Assembly: GCF_001517625.2 (NCBI RefSeq)
Contig: NZ_LN999826.1
Coordinates: forward strand, 62,001-126,000
Reading direction: 5' to 3'
Source: Clostridium sp. AT4
Lineage (GTDB): Bacteria > Bacillota > Clostridia > Lachnospirales > Lachnospiraceae
DNA length: 64,000 nt
The notes beneath the pieces were generated by a model. The model was not told the DNA's origin and did not search any database. It worked only from the letters and a program-made list of their open reading frames with translations. Position numbers and translations under genes: made by a program. Positions 28,589 through 37,422 of the stretch are shown piece by piece; position 1 is the first letter of the stretch, and each line of letters begins with the position of its first letter.

Positions 28589-28646
28589 CCGACTTTATAT
28601 TTAAAATGATAATATCCGAAAATAGATTATAAGAAAGGAGATAGAA

Positions 28647-29552
28647 ATGTTTCGTAAACTGACTGCCATTGAACCGGTCAGCCTGGAGGACTGGGCGGAG
28701 GAAAAGCTTCATACCTATGCAGAAGAAGTTGTATTATACAGAGATATCCCTGAAAATGATGAGGAGATCATCCGGCGCATCGGTGATTCAGATGCGGTTT
28801 TAGTAAGCTATACCACAAGGATTGGACGGAATGTGATTGAGGCATGTCCACAGATCCGTTATATCGGTATGTGCTGCAGCCTTTATTCAGAGGAGAGCGC
28901 CAATGTAGATATTGCCTGCGCCAGAGAGAGAGGAATCCGTGTACTGGGCATCCGGGATTACGGAGACCGGGGTGTGGTAGAATTTGTTTTAAGCGAGCTG
29001 GTGCGGTTCCTTCACGGGTTTGACCGCCCCATGCTCTATGACATCCCTACGGAGATTATCGGTTTAAAGGCTGGTATCATCGGCCTTGGTGTTTCCGGAA
29101 CCATGATTGCAGAGGCGCTGCAGTTTATGGGAGCGGAGGTTTCCTATTTCAGCCGTACCCGCAAGCCGGAAAAGGAGGCAGCAGGCTTTGCCTACCGTCC
29201 GTTAAAGGAGCTTTTGGCAGAAAGTCAGGTGGTATTTGCCTGTCTGAATAAAAATGTGATCCTGCTTCACAAAGAGGAATTTGACGCTTTGGGAAAGGGA
29301 AAGCTTCTTTTTAACACATCCATTGGGCCGGCTCATGAGGTGGAGGCGCTGGCAGAATGGCTGGATCATGAGGGTGGTTATTTTATCTGCGACACCGCAG
29401 GAGCCCTTGGAGATACAGAAGGCATTTTAAAGGATCATCCAAACGTTATCTGCGCAGGGGTTTCTGCTGGAAGAACCAGACAGGCCTTTGGCCTTTTAAG
29501 CAAAAAGGTACTGGATAATATTGAAACCTGTTTAAGAGGAATGGAAGAATGA
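28647..29552 (+). CDS. D-2-hydroxyacid dehydrogenase-like protein lacking the catalytic residues
   Basis: 301 residues with the NAD-binding fold of the D-isomer 2-hydroxyacid dehydrogenases (AGIIGLGVSGTMIAEAL, about residues 148-164). The usual catalytic Arg in N-x-x-R-G reads NTSIGP, the D-x-F-x-x-E-P glutamate segment reads DTAGALGD, and the catalytic His position before the last helix reads AGVSAGRT. All three active-site residues therefore appear replaced, which argues against normal oxidoreductase activity or for altered chemistry. AAAGGAG precedes the ATG. Its stop overlaps topB by 4 bp. Confidence 0.8.
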   Translation: MFRKLTAIEPVSLEDWAEEKLHTYAEEVVLYRDIPENDEEIIRRIGDSDAVLVSYTTRIGRNVIEACPQIRYIGMCCSLYSEESANVDIACARERGIRVLGIRDYGDRGVVEFVLSELVRFLHGFDRPMLYDIPTEIIGLKAGIIGLGVSGTMIAEALQFMGAEVSYFSRTRKPEKEAAGFAYRPLKELLAESQVVFACLNKNVILLHKEEFDALGKGKLLFNTSIGPAHEVEALAEWLDHEGGYFICDTAGALGDTEGILKDHPNVICAGVSAGRTRQAFGLLSKKVLDNIETCLRGMEE

Positions 29553-31759
29553 AAGCGCTGGTAATTGCTGAAAAGCCTTCTGTGGCCCGTGACATTGCCC
29601 GCGTGCTGAAATGCGGAAAAAATATAAATGGAGCCATTGAGGGAGAACGCTACGTAGTAACCTGGGGGCTGGGCCATCTGGTGGAACTGGCGGATCCGGA
29701 GAGCTACGACGCCCGCTATAAGGAGTGGAGGATGGAGGATCTTCCCATGATTCCCGATCCTTTTAAGCTGGAAGTGATCAAACAGACCGGAAAGCAGTAT
29801 CAGGCAGTAAAATCCCAGCTTCACCGGAAGGATATTTCCCAGGTGATCATTGCCACAGATGCGGGACGGGAAGGAGAGCTGGTAGCGAGGCTGATTCTTA
29901 AAAAGGCGGGAAGCCGTCTGCCGATTAAGCGGCTTTGGATCTCATCCGTTACGGATAAGGCGATTAAAGAGGGATTTGCCTCCTTAAAAGACGGAAAAGA
30001 GTATGAATCCCTCCGGGACGCCGCATTGTGCAGGGCCGAGGCAGACTGGCTGGTTGGGATCAACAGCACCAGGGCATTGACCTGCAAATATAATGCTCAG
30101 TTATCCTGCGGACGGGTGCAGACGCCTACATTAGCCATGATTGCAGCCAGAGAGGAGCGGATCAGAGCCTTTGTGCCGAAACCTTATTATGGAATGAAAG
30201 CCAGGGTTCAGGGGATTTCCTTTACCTGGCAGGATAAGGCTGCATCCAGCAGCAGTTCCTTTGACCGGGCGCGGATAGAGGGACTTTTGTCCTCTCTTAA
30301 AAATGAGCCTGCCCAGGCAGAGCAGATCAAAAGAACGCCCAAAAAGAAGCAGCCGCCGCTTTTATATGATCTGACAGAGCTTCAGAGAGACGCCAATAAA
30401 CAGTATAATTATACAGCCAAGGAAACATTAAACATCATGCAGCGGCTGTATGAGAATCATAAGGTACTGACGTACCCCAGAACGGATTCCAGATATTTGA
30501 GCCAGGACATTGTCCCAACGATAAAGGAGCGCTTAAAAGCCTGCTCTGTAGGGCCATACCGAAAGATCGCAGGGACTCTAATCAACCGTCCTCTTGCCCA
30601 GAAGATGGCTTTTGTGGATAACTCAAAGGTTTCAGATCACCATGCCATCATTCCCACAGAACAGTTTGTCCAGCTGGATCACATGACCGTAGATGAGCGA
30701 CGGATCTACGATCTGGTTGTCCGCCGCTTTCTGGCGGTGCTGTATCCGCCCTGCGAGTATGAGCAGACAGAGGTAACGGTACGGATCGGCAGCGAGCGCT
30801 TTACAGCCAGGGCCAATGTGGTTACCCAGACGGGCTGGAAGACAGCGTATGAGGGACAGAGCGGCTCATGGGAGGAAGATGAGAGCACGGAGGCAGCAGA
30901 AAGCAGCGCAGACAGCCAGAAACTTTTGAGCCTGAAGGAAGGAGATGTCCTGAAGGGAGTAGTTCTTGCCATGACGGAGGGGAAGACAAAGCCCCCTGCG
31001 CCCTTTAATGAGGCCAGCCTTCTGTCTGCCATGGAAAATCCGGCTGCTTATATGGAGTCAAAGGATAAGGCTATGGCAAAAACGCTGGGAGAGACAGGGG
31101 GACTTGGCACGGTAGCGACCCGTGCAGATATCATCGAAAAGCTTTTTTCCAGTTTTTTACTTGAAAAGCGGGGAAAGGATATTTTCCTCACCTCCAAGGC
31201 AAAACAGCTCTTAGAGCTGGTGCCGGAGGACTTAAAAAAACCGGAGCTTACCGCCCAGTGGGAGATGAAGCTTTCAGCCATTTCAAAGGGAGACTTAAAG
31301 CGGGATGCATTTATGGAAGAAATCCGTGACTACTGTAAGGAACTTCTGGGGCAGATTAAAACAGGAGAAGGGCAGTTTCGCCATGATAACCTGACCAATA
31401 CCAAATGTCCGGTCTGCGGAAAACGGATGCTTTCTGTAAAGGGAAAAAACAGCCAGATGCTGGTTTGCCAGGACCGGGCCTGCGGTCACAGAGAGACTGT
31501 CTCCCGAACCTCCAATGCCCGCTGCCCTGTATGCCATAAAAAAATGGAGCTGCGGGGAAAGGGAGAGGGACAGATTTTCGTATGCAGCTGCGGTCACAAG
31601 GAGAAGCTGTTTGCTTTTAAGGACCGGAGAAAGAAGGAAGGAGCCGGCGTATCCAAAAAGGATGTGGCCCGCTACTTAAACCAGCAGAAAAAAGAAGAAA
31701 CGGAACCATTAAACAATGCGTTTGCCGCGGCGCTTGCAGGGCTTAAGGTGGATCCGTAA
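29549..31759 (+). CDS. topB: DNA topoisomerase III
   Basis: A 736-residue type IA topoisomerase. The TOPRIM domain (about 1-140) has LVIAEKPSVARDIA and the acidic ATDAGREGE. The active-site tyrosine is about residue 309 in LTYPRTDSRYLS. Residues about 600-680 carry two Cys-rich zinc ribbons (CPVCGKRML, ACGH, CPVCHKKM, CSCGH). It decatenates DNA by single-strand passage. The start overlaps the previous stop (ATGA). This length and the zinc tail are common for clostridial chromosomal or mobile TopB, but no mobile-element genes are adjacent. Confidence 0.94.
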   Translation: MKALVIAEKPSVARDIARVLKCGKNINGAIEGERYVVTWGLGHLVELADPESYDARYKEWRMEDLPMIPDPFKLEVIKQTGKQYQAVKSQLHRKDISQVIIATDAGREGELVARLILKKAGSRLPIKRLWISSVTDKAIKEGFASLKDGKEYESLRDAALCRAEADWLVGINSTRALTCKYNAQLSCGRVQTPTLAMIAAREERIRAFVPKPYYGMKARVQGISFTWQDKAASSSSSFDRARIEGLLSSLKNEPAQAEQIKRTPKKKQPPLLYDLTELQRDANKQYNYTAKETLNIMQRLYENHKVLTYPRTDSRYLSQDIVPTIKERLKACSVGPYRKIAGTLINRPLAQKMAFVDNSKVSDHHAIIPTEQFVQLDHMTVDERRIYDLVVRRFLAVLYPPCEYEQTEVTVRIGSERFTARANVVTQTGWKTAYEGQSGSWEEDESTEAAESSADSQKLLSLKEGDVLKGVVLAMTEGKTKPPAPFNEASLLSAMENPAAYMESKDKAMAKTLGETGGLGTVATRADIIEKLFSSFLLEKRGKDIFLTSKAKQLLELVPEDLKKPELTAQWEMKLSAISKGDLKRDAFMEEIRDYCKELLGQIKTGEGQFRHDNLTNTKCPVCGKRMLSVKGKNSQMLVCQDRACGHRETVSRTSNARCPVCHKKMELRGKGEGQIFVCSCGHKEKLFAFKDRRKKEGAGVSKKDVARYLNQQKKEETEPLNNAFAAALAGLKVDP

Positions 31760-31791
31760 CATGTCCGGAAGGAAAAGAAAGAGGGAACAAT

Positions 31792-32502
31792 ATGGAACGA
31801 AGGATTGATCTGGCGGAAATTTCCGATGGAAAGCTTTACGGGGCAGAGGATATGGTAAAGGCGGACTGCGGAGACTGTGAGGGCTGCTCTGCCTGCTGTC
31901 AGGGCATGGGGGATTCCATTCTGCTGGATCCTTATGATATCTGCCGCCTGTCAGAGGGGCTTGGAAAAAGCTTTGAGGAGCTGATGAAGGAGGCTGTGGG
32001 TCTTAAAATGGCAGACGGACTGATCCTTCCGTATTTAAAGATGACGGGGGAGAAAGAGGCCTGTTCCTTTTTAAACTCAGAAGGCCGGTGTTCCATTCAT
32101 ACATTCCGGCCAGGCTTCTGCCGTCTCTTTCCTCTGGGCCGTCTTTATGAAAACGGAAGCTTCCGGTATTTTCTCCAGATCCATGAGTGCAGGAAGGAAA
32201 ATCGGACAAAGGTACGGGTACGCAAATGGCTGGATACGCCTGATTTTGCGGCCTATGAGCAGTTTATCAGTGACTGGCACTACATGACAAAGGAATTGGG
32301 AGAAAGGATCCGTTCTTTGGGAGCAGAAGGGCAGGAGAAATCAAAAAAAATCTGTCTTTATGTGCTGAACCGGTTTTACATGGAGCCGTATGGAGAAACA
32401 AAAGGGTTTTATGAGGAATTTTACAGGCGGTTAGAACAGGCAAAAAAGGATTTGGAACTTAAAAACACCATGTACGTGCAGGAAAGGATAAAACAGGGAT
32501 GA
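31792..32502 (+). CDS. YkgJ-type cysteine-cluster (zinc/iron-chelating) protein
   Basis: 236 residues. The N-terminal cluster DCGDCEGCSACCQGMGD and the downstream RCSIHTFRPGFCRLFPLG are the spaced cysteines of the YkgJ/CxxCxxCC family, which bind metal; the biological role is unclear. The C-terminal part is helical and charged. It follows topB by 32 bp and its stop overlaps the next gene by 4 bp. Confidence 0.82.
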   Translation: MERRIDLAEISDGKLYGAEDMVKADCGDCEGCSACCQGMGDSILLDPYDICRLSEGLGKSFEELMKEAVGLKMADGLILPYLKMTGEKEACSFLNSEGRCSIHTFRPGFCRLFPLGRLYENGSFRYFLQIHECRKENRTKVRVRKWLDTPDFAAYEQFISDWHYMTKELGERIRSLGAEGQEKSKKICLYVLNRFYMEPYGETKGFYEEFYRRLEQAKKDLELKNTMYVQERIKQG

Positions 32503-33188
32503 GAGAAAATATGAAGGAATTTACAGGGGGAATTGTGAAGACCCTTCTGTTTATCGGCCTTGTGATGTTCTTCTGTCCGGCCGTTGTATTTCTGGGGCTT
32601 TTTGCAGCGTCAAAGCTGGGGCTTACCACCTCCAGGGTTCAGGTTCCTTTAAGCCATGTGGCGATTGACGGAGAAGAAATACCCATTCCCCTGCAGGGAA
32701 AGGTTACGGAGGGAAAAGGATGGGTGCTGAGAAATTCCAAAGGCCAATACACACTGACTCTGGACGGACTAAAGGCAGGCAGCCTGGAAAGAAAGACTCC
32801 GGCTCTTGAAATCCAGGGAGATCTTACCCTGGTTTTGAAAAAGGGGACAGAGAGCGAACTTTTAAGTGCAGACGCCGCCCTGAAAAAGGGGGCAGGTACT
32901 CTTACCATACGCGGAGAAGGAAGCTTAAGGCTTCAGGGAGAAACGGCCCTGGAGGGGGAGTGGAAGGAGGAAACGCTTAATCAGGATGAACCCTCTGCCC
33001 TGCGGATCGAAGGGGGGAAACTGGTATTTACCGGAGAGGAAACGGCTCTTTATGAGGATACCGTAGAGCTTGCAGGCGGGGAGATACAGATTCAGTGTCT
33101 GAATGGAAAGGGAACAGGGATCAGGGCCCATACATTGGACGACCGTCACTTTTCAGGAAGTTTGGAAATGGAGGAATCAGAAGAATGA
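32499..33188 (+). CDS. Membrane-anchored beta-rich exoprotein, unknown function
   Basis: 229 residues. A single N-terminal hydrophobic segment (about 15-37) would anchor the protein. The rest is a chain of short beta-type repeats (for example LEIQGDLTLVLKKGT, GTLTIRGEGSLRLQGE, ALRIEGGKLVFTGEE) suggestive of a parallel beta-helix or carbohydrate-binding-like domain; no catalytic motif is seen. ATGA overlaps join it to the YkgJ gene before it and the ArsC/Spx gene after it, so it is in the topB operon. Confidence 0.6.
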   Translation: MRENMKEFTGGIVKTLLFIGLVMFFCPAVVFLGLFAASKLGLTTSRVQVPLSHVAIDGEEIPIPLQGKVTEGKGWVLRNSKGQYTLTLDGLKAGSLERKTPALEIQGDLTLVLKKGTESELLSADAALKKGAGTLTIRGEGSLRLQGETALEGEWKEETLNQDEPSALRIEGGKLVFTGEETALYEDTVELAGGEIQIQCLNGKGTGIRAHTLDDRHFSGSLEMEESEE

Positions 33189-33544
33189 AGCTGACGATAT
33201 TGTGCTATGACAAATGCAGTACCTGTAAAAAAGCCTTAAACTGGCTGGATGAAAAGGGGATTTCCTATGAAAAAAGACCCATTAAGGAACAGAATCCCTC
33301 AAAGGAGGAACTGGCCGTCTGGCATAAGAAAAGCGGCCTTCCCTTAAAGCGCTTTTTCAATACCAGCGGGAATCTGTATAAGGAGCTGGGCCTTAAGGAC
33401 AAGCTGCCCCAGATGACAGAGGAGGAGCAGCTGGAGCTTCTTGCATCCGATGGTATGCTTGTAAAACGCCCTCTGGCAGTTACAGACCAGTGGGCCTTCC
33501 CGGGTTTTCGGGAAAAGGAGTGGGAGGATCATCTGGCAGACTGA
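33185..33544 (+). CDS. ArsC/Spx family thioredoxin-fold protein
   Basis: 119 residues from 33185 (ATGA overlap with the previous stop); an in-frame ATG at 33095 would overlap the previous gene by 94 bp and is rejected. The N-terminus ILCYDKCSTCKKALNWL holds the CxxC-type redox motif, and LVKRPLAV holds the conserved Arg of the ArsC/Spx/YffB family. It could be a small arsenate-reductase-like thiol reductase or a Spx-like regulator; with no ars genes nearby the former is not implied. It overlaps the convergent deacetylase gene by 16 bp. Confidence 0.82.
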   Translation: MKLTILCYDKCSTCKKALNWLDEKGISYEKRPIKEQNPSKEELAVWHKKSGLPLKRFFNTSGNLYKELGLKDKLPQMTEEEQLELLASDGMLVKRPLAVTDQWAFPGFREKEWEDHLAD

Positions 33545-34374
33545 GCTGTAAGATGATCCAGGGATTCAAAACGATATCCCATTTCTTCCCATTTTGTCAG
33601 CAGTTCATCCAGAATCTGTCCATTGGTTTTTGATGTACTGTGAAGGAGAACCACAGCCCCCGGATGGATGCGGCCTAAAAGCTTTTCAAAGGCCTCTTCC
33701 TTCGAGGGCTGTTTGTTTTCATACCAGTCCACATAGGCCAGGCTCCAGAAAAAGGTCTGATATCCCATATCCTTTGCCATCTGCAGATTGCTTTCACTGT
33801 ATTTTCCCTGAGGGGGGCGGTAGTATCGCTTCATTTTCTGTCCAGTGGTCTGTTCATAGAGGGTTTCCAGATCGGACAGCTCCTTCTGGAAGGCTTCTTT
33901 GCTGGAAATTTTTGACATATCGGGATGGTGATAGGTGTGATTCCCTACAATGTGGCCTTCCGATACCATCCGTTTTACCAGTTCGGGGCTTGTTTCCAGA
34001 TAGTTTCCTACTAAAAAGAAGGCCGCCGGTGCATGATGCTTTTTCAGTGCATCCAGGATTGGTTCGGTGTTTCCGTTTTCATAGCCTGCATCAAAGGTGA
34101 GATAGATTACCTTTTCATCCGGATTTCCGGCATACCAGGCATGATACTGTTTTAAATATTCGGCAGAGGCATTCCCAACGGGTGTTTTTCCTTTTTCAGG
34201 AAAACCCAGACCCCAGTTTCCGTCTGCAGACGCTTCCAGATGATCCGAAGGGCCGAAAAATCCCGCTTCTGCCTGTCTGGCAGTCCACTGGCCGGCTCCG
34301 TAGGCCATCAAAAACAATACTCCTGTGAGTATGATTCCCCAGAATGAAAAATCCCAGGATCCATCATTTTTCAT
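33529..34374 (-). CDS. pdaA: PdaA-like polysaccharide deacetylase
   Basis: 281 residues: a membrane anchor (about 10-28), a linker and a NodB domain (about 80-275). The motifs are VIYLTFDAGYENGNTEPIL (motif 1, PdaA type with A in place of the second D), GNHTYHHPDM (motif 2), RYYRPPQGKYSE (motif 3) and LLHSTSKTN (motif 5). Those details match PdaA, the N-acetylmuramic acid deacetylase needed for muramic-delta-lactam in spore cortex, better than chitin-type enzymes. The gene is separated from brnQ by a terminator; its 3' end overlaps the ArsC/Spx gene. Confidence 0.82.
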   Translation of the reverse strand: MKNDGSWDFSFWGIILTGVLFLMAYGAGQWTARQAEAGFFGPSDHLEASADGNWGLGFPEKGKTPVGNASAEYLKQYHAWYAGNPDEKVIYLTFDAGYENGNTEPILDALKKHHAPAAFFLVGNYLETSPELVKRMVSEGHIVGNHTYHHPDMSKISSKEAFQKELSDLETLYEQTTGQKMKRYYRPPQGKYSESNLQMAKDMGYQTFFWSLAYVDWYENKQPSKEEAFEKLLGRIHPGAVVLLHSTSKTNGQILDELLTKWEEMGYRFESLDHLTAQSAR

Positions 34375-34385
34375 AATAACAAACA

Positions 34386-34421
34386 GCTCCCTGTATACGG
34401 TTAGTTCAGTATACAGGGAGC
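34386..34421 (-). terminator. brnQ terminator
   Basis: A perfect 13-bp inverted repeat GCTCCCTGTATAC (34386-34398) and GTATACAGGGAGC (34409-34421) with a 10-nt loop. On the minus strand it is followed by TGTTTGTTATT, so it terminates brnQ. Confidence 0.85.
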
Positions 34422-34430
34422 TTCGTTTTA

Positions 34431-35753
34431 TTATGACTGGATTTCAGAGCGGGCCGGCAAAAAGCGGAAGGTGAGAATACACACAACCATGACAAGGACA
34501 GCGATGACGGTCCATCCCAGGCCGGCGGAATACAGCGGAAGGGAGTGGAAGATAGGGCTTAAAACTCCAAGATCCAGGCCGATGTTTTCAGCTGCATAGA
34601 TAACGCTTATGAATCCTACAGAGCCGATGGTGCAGGGATAGATAAAGGGAATATGTCCCAGTTTTGTATCACACAGTCCGAGCACGATCAGCATGATGGA
34701 AATGGGATAAATAGCATCCAGTACAGGTACGGAAATGCTTAAGATCACATTGAGCCCCTGATTGCAGACCACAAAGGAAAAACCTGCGATCAGAAGAACC
34801 AGCTGGCGGTAGGACAGCCGGGAAGTCAGGGTTGAAAAATACTGGGAAATAGAGGTGATCAGTCCCACGCAGGTTGTCAGGCAGGCCAGCGTAAAGATAG
34901 CTGCCAGAAGGATGGCGCCCGTATCCCCGAAGAGCTGATGCACGATGCAGCGCAGAGTCCATGCGCCGTTTTCCTGAATCGGGAATACACCGGAAGAACT
35001 CATGCCCATATAAGCCAGGATCAGATAAACGCCGGCTAGGATAAGCCCCGCGAAAATACCGGTCATAACCGTATATTTCATCACGTCCGATTTACGGCTG
35101 ATCCCCAGTCCTGTGATGGTGGTAGCAATTACAAGGCCGAAATTTAAGGCTGCAATCGTGTCCATAGTCAGATAGCCTTCCAGAAATCCCTTCACAAGAG
35201 GATTGGAAGCATAGCTTTCCTGCGGCTCTGCCACATGGACATTTCCCTTTAAAAGAAAGTTAAAAAATACAAAAAGCAGTAAAAATAACAGGCTTGGTGT
35301 TAAAAATTTTCCGATCCTCTCTACCAGCTTGTTTGGGGTAAGAGCCAGCCATCCTGCAATGAGGAAAAACACAAGGGAAAATCCAAGCATGAATAAGGAC
35401 AAATTCGCTTCCTCAGGAAGATAGGGAGCCACTGCCATTTCAAAGGGAAGGGAGGCTGCTCTGGGGATACCAAGTCCGGGGCCGATGGAAAGGTAGATAA
35501 GAATGGTAAATACGATGGCAAATTTCGGATTAACCCTTCTAGCAAGCTTTTCCAGGCCGTCAAACTTCGCCACAACGATCACGCCCAAAACGGGAAGGGC
35601 TACAGCTGTGATCAGAAAGGCTGCAATGGCAAATGGGGTCTGGCTGCCTGCATTCTGTCCTAAAAATGGCGGGAATATCAGGTTGCCTGCCCCGAAAAAC
35701 AGGGAAAAGAGCATAAAGCTCACCAGCAGGATTTGTTTCTTGTGTAGTTTCAT
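34431..35753 (-). CDS. brnQ: Branched-chain amino acid:cation symporter BrnQ
   Basis: A 440-residue LIVCS-family transporter with about 12 membrane helices. The start FMLFSLFFGAGNLIFPPFLG and the later GPGLGIPRAASLPFEMAVAP are family hallmarks. It imports leucine, isoleucine or valine with Na+ or H+. An upstream T-box leader with an ATC (Ile) specifier links expression to uncharged tRNA-Ile, so the cell makes the transporter when isoleucine is short. AAAGGAGGC precedes the ATG. Confidence 0.93.
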   Translation of the reverse strand: MKLHKKQILLVSFMLFSLFFGAGNLIFPPFLGQNAGSQTPFAIAAFLITAVALPVLGVIVVAKFDGLEKLARRVNPKFAIVFTILIYLSIGPGLGIPRAASLPFEMAVAPYLPEEANLSLFMLGFSLVFFLIAGWLALTPNKLVERIGKFLTPSLLFLLLFVFFNFLLKGNVHVAEPQESYASNPLVKGFLEGYLTMDTIAALNFGLVIATTITGLGISRKSDVMKYTVMTGIFAGLILAGVYLILAYMGMSSSGVFPIQENGAWTLRCIVHQLFGDTGAILLAAIFTLACLTTCVGLITSISQYFSTLTSRLSYRQLVLLIAGFSFVVCNQGLNVILSISVPVLDAIYPISIMLIVLGLCDTKLGHIPFIYPCTIGSVGFISVIYAAENIGLDLGVLSPIFHSLPLYSAGLGWTVIAVLVMVVCILTFRFLPARSEIQS

Positions 35754-35773
35754 AATAAAAAGCCTCCTTTAAA

Positions 35774-36031
35774 ATAAAAAAATCGCCCTTATAAAAAGGA
35801 CGATTAAAAACCGTGGTACCACCTTAATTCCTGAATGAAATCCAGCTCATCTCCGCATCCTCTAATGCGTATCACCTGTAACGTGGCTCTGCTCCGGCGC
35901 TCCTACTAAACTTCAGTTTGCTTCTCCAGGATGATTTCATCCGTCAGGTTCAATGACAGCTCACACCAGCCGCTGTCTCTCTGAAAAATCCGCTGAGGAC
36001 TACTTGTTCCTATCAAATGAATTTTTTCTAT
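35774..36031 (-). ncRNA. T-box riboswitch, isoleucine-type, upstream of brnQ
   Basis: On the minus strand the leader holds an AGAGAG element, GGTG in the Stem I terminal loop, and GAA-ATC-A (specifier ATC at 35933-35935), which reads Ile. The T-box AAGGTGGTACCACGG is at 35811-35825; its UGGU would pair with a tRNA end carrying discriminator A. A terminator stem (35781-35788 with 35798-35805, using one G-U pair valid only in the minus transcript) and a U-tract follow. Uncharged tRNA-Ile should favour the antiterminator and allow brnQ transcription. Confidence 0.88.
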
Positions 36032-36037
36032 GGCTGT

Positions 36038-36066
36038 ATTATAGAATAAAAAATCAGAAATTACAA
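36038..36066 (-). promoter_or_regulatory. Promoter of the T-box-brnQ unit
   Basis: On the minus strand, TTGTAA (36061-36066), a 17-bp spacer and TATAAT (36038-36043). It lies 12 bp after the end of the upstream methyltransferase gene. Confidence 0.75.
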
Positions 36067-36078
36067 TAGTTTCCAAAA

Positions 36079-37311
36079 TTATTTTTCATCACAGACCTGG
36101 AAGATGATGAACTTGAGATAATAGGATTCGTCTGCCGCCCACAGGATCGGATGATCGGCGGCCTGGGTTCTGTATTCGATCTGGCGCAGCCGTTTGTGGA
36201 CATTGGCAGCTGCTTCACGGATGGTTTTTGTGAAAAGCTCCGGATCCATAAAATGGGAGCAGGAGCAGGTGGCAAGGTATCCTCCGTCTTTTACCAGCTT
36301 CATGCCTCGGATATTGATTTCACGATAGCCCTTTACTGCATTTTTGATGGAACTTCTGGATTTGGTAAAGGCGGGAGGATCCAGAACTACCACATCAAAG
36401 CGTTCTCCTCTTTGCTCTAACTGCGGGAGAAGGTCAAATACATCGGCGCACTGGAAATGAACCCGATCCTCTAAGCCGTTAAGGCGGGCATTCTCACGGG
36501 CCTGTTCCACTGCAAGCTCCGAGGCGTCTACTCCCAGAACATGGCCGGAACCGGCGATTCCCGCATTTAAGGCAAAGGAGCCGGTATGGGTAAAGCAGTC
36601 CAGCACCCGTTCCGGCTGCGTTTTTTTACACAGATTCTGTACAGCCAGCCGGTTGTATTTCTGATCCAGGAAAAAGCCGGTTTTCTGTCCATCCTCTACA
36701 TCCACCAGATAGCGGACCCCGTTTTCCAGAATTTCCACCTTGGTATCAAAGGCTTCGCCGATAAAGCCCTTATAGCGATCCATCCCCTCCTGCAGACGTA
36801 CCTTGGCGTCGCTGCGCTCGTAGATACCCCGAATATGGATATCCTCCTCTTTGAGTACCTTAAGCAGCTTTTCCAGGATTACCGGCTTTAAACGGTCAAT
36901 TCCCAGAGCCAGGGATTCTACTACCAGAACATCGGAAAATTTATCGATCACAATACCCGGCAGGAAATCGGCTTCTCCAAAGATGACACGGCAGCTGGAG
37001 GTATCTACGGTGGCCTTCCTGTATTCCCAGGCATTTCTTACCCGCATTTCGATAAATTCATCATTAATGACAGCATCCCTTTTTCTGGATAACATCCGAA
37101 CGGTCAGTTTGGAATGTGTGTTGATAAAGCCATGGCCCAGAGGATAGCCGTCAAAGTCCTCGGCTGTTACCAGATCTCCGTCCTTATATTCACCGGAAAT
37201 GGTGTCGATCTCATTGTCATAGATCCATGCTCCGCCAGCCTTTAAGGAACGCCCGGCTCCCTTTTTGATCCGTACGCAGGCGGTTTCTCTGTATAATTCA
37301 TCTTTTGTCAT
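36079..37311 (-). CDS. RlmI-like 23S rRNA (cytosine-5) methyltransferase
   Basis: 410 residues. An N-terminal PUA-like domain (about 10-85; GRSLKAGGAWIYDNEI) precedes an RlmI/RlmK-type Rossmann methyltransferase. SAM-binding motif I is VLDCFTHTGSFALNA, the base-flipping loop is VVLDPPAFTKSR, and CSCSH holds the catalytic cysteine. Escherichia coli RlmI makes m5C1962 of 23S rRNA; the same target is likely here. AAAGGAG precedes the ATG. The gene is followed by the brnQ promoter with no terminator seen between. Confidence 0.85.
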   Translation of the reverse strand: MTKDELYRETACVRIKKGAGRSLKAGGAWIYDNEIDTISGEYKDGDLVTAEDFDGYPLGHGFINTHSKLTVRMLSRKRDAVINDEFIEMRVRNAWEYRKATVDTSSCRVIFGEADFLPGIVIDKFSDVLVVESLALGIDRLKPVILEKLLKVLKEEDIHIRGIYERSDAKVRLQEGMDRYKGFIGEAFDTKVEILENGVRYLVDVEDGQKTGFFLDQKYNRLAVQNLCKKTQPERVLDCFTHTGSFALNAGIAGSGHVLGVDASELAVEQARENARLNGLEDRVHFQCADVFDLLPQLEQRGERFDVVVLDPPAFTKSRSSIKNAVKGYREINIRGMKLVKDGGYLATCSCSHFMDPELFTKTIREAAANVHKRLRQIEYRTQAADHPILWAADESYYLKFIIFQVCDEK

Positions 37312-37422
37312 ATAGGACTCTCCTTTAGCTTTCTTCCATAGGAATATCTTCTTTTATACCACAGATTACTCAGAGGCGCTACAGAGATTTTGACTGAAAC
37401 TGCGGATTTTAATGGGGATGCT

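Noticed and set aside
29549-31759. topB as a sign of an integrative element
   Set aside because: No integrase, relaxase or conjugation genes nearby; neighbours are chromosomal and joined to it by 4-bp overlaps.
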